From an uncultured Eubacteriales bacterium (GTDB lineage Bacteria; Bacillota; Clostridia; Oscillospirales; Oscillospiraceae), in NCBI GenBank assembly GCA_900546615.1, contig URDJ01000001.1:1-64000 (forward strand): a stretch of DNA of 64,000 nt. Direction: 5' to 3'. The position numbers and the translations under genes are program-made. The notes below the pieces were generated by a model. The model searched no databases, was not told the origin of the DNA, and was given only the letters and a program-made list of their open reading frames with translations. This document shows positions 59,368-64,000 of this stretch, piece by piece. Numbering within the stretch: position 1 is the first letter of the stretch; each line of letters opens with the position of its first letter.

Positions 59368-62300
59368 TCAACGAGGCGAATATTTAACTACGACGTTGTC
59401 GTCACCGAGCATTTCCCTCAGTTCCCGGACCAGCGAGTCCATTATAATGCATTCGGCGCCCAGCCTGCGGTTCTCCGGCCCGACGACCATTATCATCCGC
59501 TCCCTGCCGGGGAACATCTCGCACAGCAGCTCTATCCGCCTGAGCAGTTTCGGGTCCGCGGTCCTGAGCCTCAGCCAGAGCTTGCGCTCCGACTTCGGCG
59601 GCGCGTCCGTGCCCAGCTCGTGCAGGTCCGACAGCGGTCTGAGCGCGTCCAGCATGATCGAAGGCTCCTTGTCCTCCCGCGCCGAGATGCGCCCCTTCAC
59701 GATAACGGCCGCATTTTCCGAGATATATCCTCCGCTCTGGTCCAGCACGTTGCTGAATGCCAGAAGTTCTATCGCTCCGGTGTCGTCCTCGAGCTGGATA
59801 TAGCACATCAGCTTGCCAGTCTTCGTCGTGCGCGAGCGATACGACGCCACGATGCCCGCCAGCACGACGTGCTGGGAATCGCGGTACTGCTTCGGGCCGT
59901 CCTCGTTCCCGAAGTCCTCCAGTATCGAGCCGATGTTCACCGAACCGGCCCGCCTCGCCGCCTCCTTGTAGTCGTCTATCGGGTGACCGCTCAGGTAAAG
60001 GCCCGTCGTCTCACGCTCCATGAGCATAAGCTCCTTTTTCGGGAACTCCTCAACGTCCGGCACCGGCACCGCGCTGCCCGTCGTCTCGCCCTCCGACGGG
60101 TCGTCGAAGCCGAACAGGTCCAGCTGACCGTCGATATTGTGCCTGCCGTCGGCCGCGATGCACTCCAGCACCCGGTCGAGCATCTGCATGAGCGCCCGGC
60201 GCTTATATCCCAGGCTGTCAAAGGCCCCGGACCTGATGAGGCTTTCGACCGCGCGGCGGTTCAGCTCCCGGCCCGTCATCCTCCGGCAGAACTCCTCAAG
60301 GTCCCTGAACGGCCCGTTCAGGGACCGCTCGTTCATAAGCTGCTGGATAAACTTCTCGCCTATGTTCTTTATGGCCACAAGCCCGAAGCGGATGTTCCCG
60401 CCCACGACCGTGAACCTCGCGTCCGACTCGTTCACGTCAGGCGGCAGCACCTTTATGCCCATCTCCCGGCACTCTGCTATATACTCCGCAACCTTGTTCG
60501 ACGAGTCCAGCACGCTCGTCAGAAGCGCCGCCATATACTCGCTCGGCCAGTGACATTTCATATACGCCGTCCTGTACGCCACCACCGCGTAGGCCACGGC
60601 GTGCGCCTTGTTGAAGGCGTAGCTCGCAAAGTCCAGTATCTCGTCGTAAATGCTGTTCGCCGTCGCCTCGTCCACGCCGTTTTTGACGCAGCCCGGTATG
60701 CCCCTCGCCTCGTCGCCGTGGATGAAGGCCCGCCGCTCCGCGTCTATGACCGCGTGCTTCTTCTTCGACATCGCCCGGCGTATCATGTCCGCCTGCCCAA
60801 GCGAGAAGCCTGCCAGCCTCCTGAATATCTCTATGACCTGCTCCTGGTAGACTATGCAGCCATAAGTGACCGAGAGTATCGGCTCGAGCATCGGATGCTT
60901 ATACCTTATCTTCTCCGGGTGCGAGGAACACTCGAGGAACCTCGGTATGCTGTCCATCGGCCCCGGCCGGTAGAGCGCTATGACGGCCGTGATATCCTCT
61001 ATGCTCCTCGGCCTGAGCCCCATGCACACCGCCGTGATGCCCGCCGACTCGAGCTGGAACACGCCAGAAGTCTTGCCCGCCGAGAGCATGGCGAAGGTCT
61101 CCGCGTCGTCCTCCGGCAGCTTTTCCACGTCGAAGTCCCTCTGACGCTTCCGCACCAGCTCCGCCGCATCCTCCAGCACCGTCAGGTTCCGCAGGCCCAG
61201 AAAGTCCATCTTCAAAAGGCCCAGGTGCTCCAGCGTCGTCATCGTATACTGCGTGACCACGCTCTCGTCGTTTTTCGCCAGCGGCACGTACTCGTACACC
61301 GGCCGCTCAGTTATCACCACGCCCGCCGCGTGAGTCGAAGCGTGGCGCGGCATGCCCTCCAGCGCCCGGGCAGTGTCGATGAGCGAGCGCAGCTTCTCGT
61401 CGCTGTCGTACATCTCACGCAGCTGCTTCGAGAGCTTCATAGCCTCGTCGATGGTCATCCCGATGGCGAATGGTATCTGCTTCGCCACCGCGTCGCAGTC
61501 GGCGTAGCTCACATCCAGCGCCCGGCCGGTATCCCTTATCGCCGCGCGCGCCGCCATCGTGCCGAAGGTCACGATCTGCGCCACATGGTCGTGCCCGTAT
61601 TTCTCGTTTACATAGTCTATGACCTCGCCGCGCCGCCGGACGCAGAAGTCTATGTCGATATCCGGCATCGATACGCGCTCCGGGTTCAGGAAACGCTCGA
61701 AGTAGAGGCTGTATTTTATCGGGTCTATGTCCGTAATGCCCAGGCAGTAGCTCACGACGCTGCCCGCCGCCGAGCCACGGCCCGGCCCCACGGGTATGCC
61801 CCGCCGCTTCGCGTAGCCTATGAAGTCCGACACGATGAGAAAATAGTCCACGAAGCCCATCTTCCCTATCATGTCCAGCTCGTACCTCAGCTGCTGTCTC
61901 GCCTCCGGGCGCTCCTTCCCATAGCGTCTCTCAAAGCCCTCGTCGCAGAGCTTCTCAAGGTAGGCCGCGCTGTCCGTCTCACCCTCCGGCAGTTTGAACC
62001 TCGGCAGGTGGTAGTGCCCGAACTCGAAGTCGAAACGGCACTTTTCCGCTATCTCGTTCGTGTTGTCCGCCGCCTCGTCCAGTCCCGGGAACAGCGCGCG
62101 CATCTCCTCCTCGCTCTTGAGGTAGAACTCCTGCGTCTCAAAGCGCATCCTGTCCGCGCGGTTTACTGTCTTGCCCGTCTGTATGCACATGAGGACGTCC
62201 TGATAATAGGAGTCCTTCTTCTCTATATAGTGAGCGTCGTTCGTCAGTGCCAGCGGTATGCCGCACTCCTCGTGCAGCCTTATGAGGCCGCGCGCCGCGT

Positions 62301-62847
62301 CCTCCTCGTCCTGTATGCCGTGACGCTGTATCTCCAGATAGAAGTCCTCGCCGAAGGCGCGCTTGAGCTCCAGCGCCCGCTCCCTCGCCGCGTCGTACTG
62401 CCCGCTTATTATCTTTTGCGGTATGTCCCCGGCGAGGCAGCCCGAAAGACAGACCAGCCCCTCCGCGTGCTCGTACAGCAGCGGCCAGTCTATCCTCGGC
62501 TTTATATAAAAGCCCTCCACGAAGCCCATGGACACAAGGTAGCAGAGGTTCCTGTAGCCCGTCTCGTTCTTGCACAACAGGATGAGATGCGTATACTCCG
62601 AGTCCAGCCCGTGCTCCTTTTCCCGCCTGTCCCTCGGCGCTACGTAGACCTCGCAGCCTATGACGGGGTGGATGCCCTCCTTCACGCAGGCCTCGTAAAA
62701 GGCCACGGCCCCGTACATGGCGCCGTGGTCCGTTATGGCCAGGTGCTCGAAGCCCAGCTCCTTCGCCCGCTTTACCAACGCCTCTATGCGGCAGGCGCCG
62801 TCCAGAAGGCTGTATTCCGTATGCAGATGCAGATGTGTGAACGCCAA
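59368..62847 (-). CDS. dnaE: DNA polymerase III subunit alpha
   Basis: A 1,159-aa replicative polymerase. Residues 1-270 form the PHP domain (THLHLHTEYSLLDG, LAITDHGAMYG). The palm has PVGPGRGSAAGS and MPDIDIDF with the metal-binding D398 and D400. The fingers contain FNKAHAVAYAVVAYRTAYMK, followed by a helix-hairpin-helix and an OB fold (VVLAGIVASYRSRTTKTGKLMCYIQLEDDTGAIELL). It is intact and normal in length. This contrasts with the PolC-like mini-protein at 21.7 kb, which has a separate origin. It starts three bases after whiA stops. Confidence 0.97.
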   Translation of the reverse strand: MAFTHLHLHTEYSLLDGACRIEALVKRAKELGFEHLAITDHGAMYGAVAFYEACVKEGIHPVIGCEVYVAPRDRREKEHGLDSEYTHLILLCKNETGYRNLCYLVSMGFVEGFYIKPRIDWPLLYEHAEGLVCLSGCLAGDIPQKIISGQYDAARERALELKRAFGEDFYLEIQRHGIQDEEDAARGLIRLHEECGIPLALTNDAHYIEKKDSYYQDVLMCIQTGKTVNRADRMRFETQEFYLKSEEEMRALFPGLDEAADNTNEIAEKCRFDFEFGHYHLPRFKLPEGETDSAAYLEKLCDEGFERRYGKERPEARQQLRYELDMIGKMGFVDYFLIVSDFIGYAKRRGIPVGPGRGSAAGSVVSYCLGITDIDPIKYSLYFERFLNPERVSMPDIDIDFCVRRRGEVIDYVNEKYGHDHVAQIVTFGTMAARAAIRDTGRALDVSYADCDAVAKQIPFAIGMTIDEAMKLSKQLREMYDSDEKLRSLIDTARALEGMPRHASTHAAGVVITERPVYEYVPLAKNDESVVTQYTMTTLEHLGLLKMDFLGLRNLTVLEDAAELVRKRQRDFDVEKLPEDDAETFAMLSAGKTSGVFQLESAGITAVCMGLRPRSIEDITAVIALYRPGPMDSIPRFLECSSHPEKIRYKHPMLEPILSVTYGCIVYQEQVIEIFRRLAGFSLGQADMIRRAMSKKKHAVIDAERRAFIHGDEARGIPGCVKNGVDEATANSIYDEILDFASYAFNKAHAVAYAVVAYRTAYMKCHWPSEYMAALLTSVLDSSNKVAEYIAECREMGIKVLPPDVNESDARFTVVGGNIRFGLVAIKNIGEKFIQQLMNERSLNGPFRDLEEFCRRMTGRELNRRAVESLIRSGAFDSLGYKRRALMQMLDRVLECIAADGRHNIDGQLDLFGFDDPSEGETTGSAVPVPDVEEFPKKELMLMERETTGLYLSGHPIDDYKEAARRAGSVNIGSILEDFGNEDGPKQYRDSQHVVLAGIVASYRSRTTKTGKLMCYIQLEDDTGAIELLAFSNVLDQSGGYISENAAVIVKGRISAREDKEPSIMLDALRPLSDLHELGTDAPPKSERKLWLRLRTADPKLLRRIELLCEMFPGRERMIMVVGPENRRLGAECIIMDSLVRELREMLGDDNVVVKYSPR

Positions 62848-62849
62848 GC

Positions 62850-63761
62850 CTAGTTCTCTCCTCCCGCTCTTTTCCCCAGCTCCACCAGCTTCTTGAGCCT
62901 GTGCCCCAGACAGGACTTCGTCACCGCAGGATACGACAGCTGTGCGAGGTCCGCAAGGCTCGCCGCCGGGTTCGCTATCCGCAGCAGCGCCGCCTGCTGA
63001 AGGCCCTCCGGCAGTCCGTCCAGCCCGTACTCCCTCTCGATGGCGCGTATCGCCTCCAGCTGCTCCTGCGCCGCCGCCACCGTCTTGTCCGCGTTCGCTG
63101 TGTCGCAGTTGACCTTCCGGTTTATCTCGTTGCGCATGTCCCGCTCCACCTTCGCCGACATCACGTCCAGCGCCGCCACCGGCGCGCCTATCGCCGTCAG
63201 GAAATCCGCGATGGCCTCCGACTGCTTGAAGTATGTCACCTGGTTCGCCCCGCGCTTCGCCTGCCCCGCCTCGAACCCCAGCTCGAACAGCAGCGAGCCC
63301 AGCTCCCGGCCCACGTTGCCGTGCGCCGTCACCAGCTCCAGATGGTAGCTCTTCATCGGGTCCGTCACGCTCCCGCCTGCGAGAAACGCGCCCCTCACGA
63401 ACGAGGCCCGGCAGCAGTCGTTCTCGAGTATGCCCAGATTTATATGCAGCGCCAGCGTGTCCTCCGGCTCCATGTCGAAGGCCCGGAACACCGCCCGTAT
63501 CTTCTCCGCATCCCTTATGAGGAACCTCCGCTTGCCGCCCGTCTCCGGCTCCGGCTGCTCGTCAAAGCCCAGGTCGAAGGCGCGCCTGAACAGCTTCGGC
63601 AGTATGGCCGCGAAGTCCTCGCTCGCCGTGACCAGCCTTATCTCCCGCTGGTCAAAGGTATTGCAATACAGCAGCGCCCCGTACGCCATGGCGACGGCGC
63701 AGCATTTCTTCCTCGGCAGCTGCCGGCACAGCTCCGCCTTCACCTGCGACGCAAAGGACAC
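62850..63761 (-). CDS. whiA: DNA-binding protein WhiA
   Basis: A 303-aa protein with the WhiA N-terminal LAGLIDADG-like domain (SFASQVKAELCRQLPRKKCCAVAMAYGALLYC, FVRGAFLAGGSVTDP) and the C-terminal helix-turn-helix (LLRIANPAASLADLAQLSYPAVTKSCLGHRLKKLVEL). WhiA controls cell division and sporulation genes in Gram-positive bacteria. The order yvcK-whiA is the standard one. The start at 63761 lies 12 bases after the yvcK stop with GAGG upstream. Confidence 0.97.
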   Translation of the reverse strand: MSFASQVKAELCRQLPRKKCCAVAMAYGALLYCNTFDQREIRLVTASEDFAAILPKLFRRAFDLGFDEQPEPETGGKRRFLIRDAEKIRAVFRAFDMEPEDTLALHINLGILENDCCRASFVRGAFLAGGSVTDPMKSYHLELVTAHGNVGRELGSLLFELGFEAGQAKRGANQVTYFKQSEAIADFLTAIGAPVAALDVMSAKVERDMRNEINRKVNCDTANADKTVAAAQEQLEAIRAIEREYGLDGLPEGLQQAALLRIANPAASLADLAQLSYPAVTKSCLGHRLKKLVELGKRAGGEN

Positions 63762-63773
63762 CCCATAACCTCC

Positions 63774-64000
63774 TCAGCCGTAGACCCTCGTGTGTGATTT
63801 CTCGTGATAGAGCCGCAGAAGCTCCTTTGCCAGCGCATCCGGGTCGTGCCTGACATAGCCCGAGGCCCAGCCCGCCACCGGCGCGCGCAGCAGCCCCACG
63901 CCCAGCTCGTGCACCTCACGCTCGTCTACATAGACCGGCTCCGCGCCCTCTTTTTCGTATTTTTCCCTCAGCTCGGCCGGTATCTCCCGGTCGTTTGCAA
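63774..64000 (-). CDS. yvcK: Gluconeogenesis factor YvcK, C-terminal part (partial)
   Basis: The frame runs off the right edge. The visible ~75 residues (NDREIPAELREKYEKEGAEPVYVDER, then GYVRHDPDALAKELLRLYHEK and a TRVYG stop) match the C-terminal block of the CofD-like YvcK family, which supports growth on gluconeogenic carbon sources and wall synthesis. Its position before whiA supports the call. The 5' part is outside the window. Confidence 0.85.
   Translation of the reverse strand, partial: ANDREIPAELREKYEKEGAEPVYVDEREVHELGVGLLRAPVAGWASGYVRHDPDALAKELLRLYHEKSHTRVYG

Noticed and set aside
1..64000. CRISPR arrays and insertion sequences
   Set aside because: No regularly spaced direct repeats of the right size and no transposase-like protein were seen; the repeats in the lipoprotein and adhesin genes are coding.

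Overview
The window looks like a chromosomal piece of a fairly GC-rich anaerobic Firmicute of the class Clostridia, probably a gut Oscillospirales-type organism. The evidence is the end of yvcK followed by whiA and dnaE, a CarD regulator, Gram-positive dlt and LTA-synthase-like genes, hypA/hypB, an EFR1 flavodoxin-ferredoxin, AGGAGG ribosome sites, and a conjugative element of the kind common in gut Clostridia. No rRNA, complete tRNA or CRISPR array was seen.

Layout. (1) 0.5-12.3 kb, minus strand: a LemA / DUF3137 / DUF3137 / 54-aa membrane protein / arylsulfotransferase operon, four tandem acidic lipoproteins, a DUF2442-like protein and a MalT-type LuxR regulator broken by a frameshift. (2) 12.7-33 kb, minus strand: the transfer region of an integrative conjugative element (ICE): VirB2, VirB6, NlpC/P60 peptidase, PrgI, VirB4, remnants of VirD4/TraG, an S1-domain protein, a large Cna-B adhesin and a sigma factor. 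It is interrupted by two cargo units with their own promoters, an AAA_14/DUF4143 ATPase (19.5-20.8 kb) and a low-GC two-gene module (21.65-23.85 kb). That module encodes a PD-(D/E)XK nuclease and a miniature PolC-like protein, and it has replaced most of virD4. (3) 33.4-35.2 kb: an AlbA_2/ATPase protein, then the 3' half of a tRNA-Arg(CCU), which looks like the right attachment site of the ICE. (4) 35.4-45.4 kb: an orphan Nif11-type RiPP precursor, a heterodimeric ABC exporter, a TPP riboswitch with thiE-thiD-cytX, and a dltC-dltB-dltD-dltX set without dltA. (5) 45.5-49.3 kb: hypB, a large FAD/Fe-S oxidoreductase and hypA. (6) 49.4-64 kb: MoxR ATPase with VWA protein, pyrophosphatase, cytidylate-kinase-like protein, LTA-synthase-like sulfatase, EFR1 ferredoxin, CarD, two CNNM/CBS proteins, dnaE, whiA and the end of yvcK.

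Most striking is the nuclease plus mini-PolC module. The second protein keeps PolC landmarks (the NPLPPHY site, a Zn-ribbon, the catalytic DxD and the FPKAH end) but lacks the PHP and exonuclease parts. It is compressed between the DxD and the third catalytic position, which is Ser instead of Asp. It looks like a catalytically altered polymerase mimic paired with a nuclease, possibly a defence, anti-replication or interference module. This function is inference.

Five genes show clean single frameshifts (10.3-12.3, 14.6-18.2, 27.4-28.7, 32.9-33.1 and 37.7-39.5 kb). Two lie in homopolymer runs, so assembly errors and true decay cannot be separated here.
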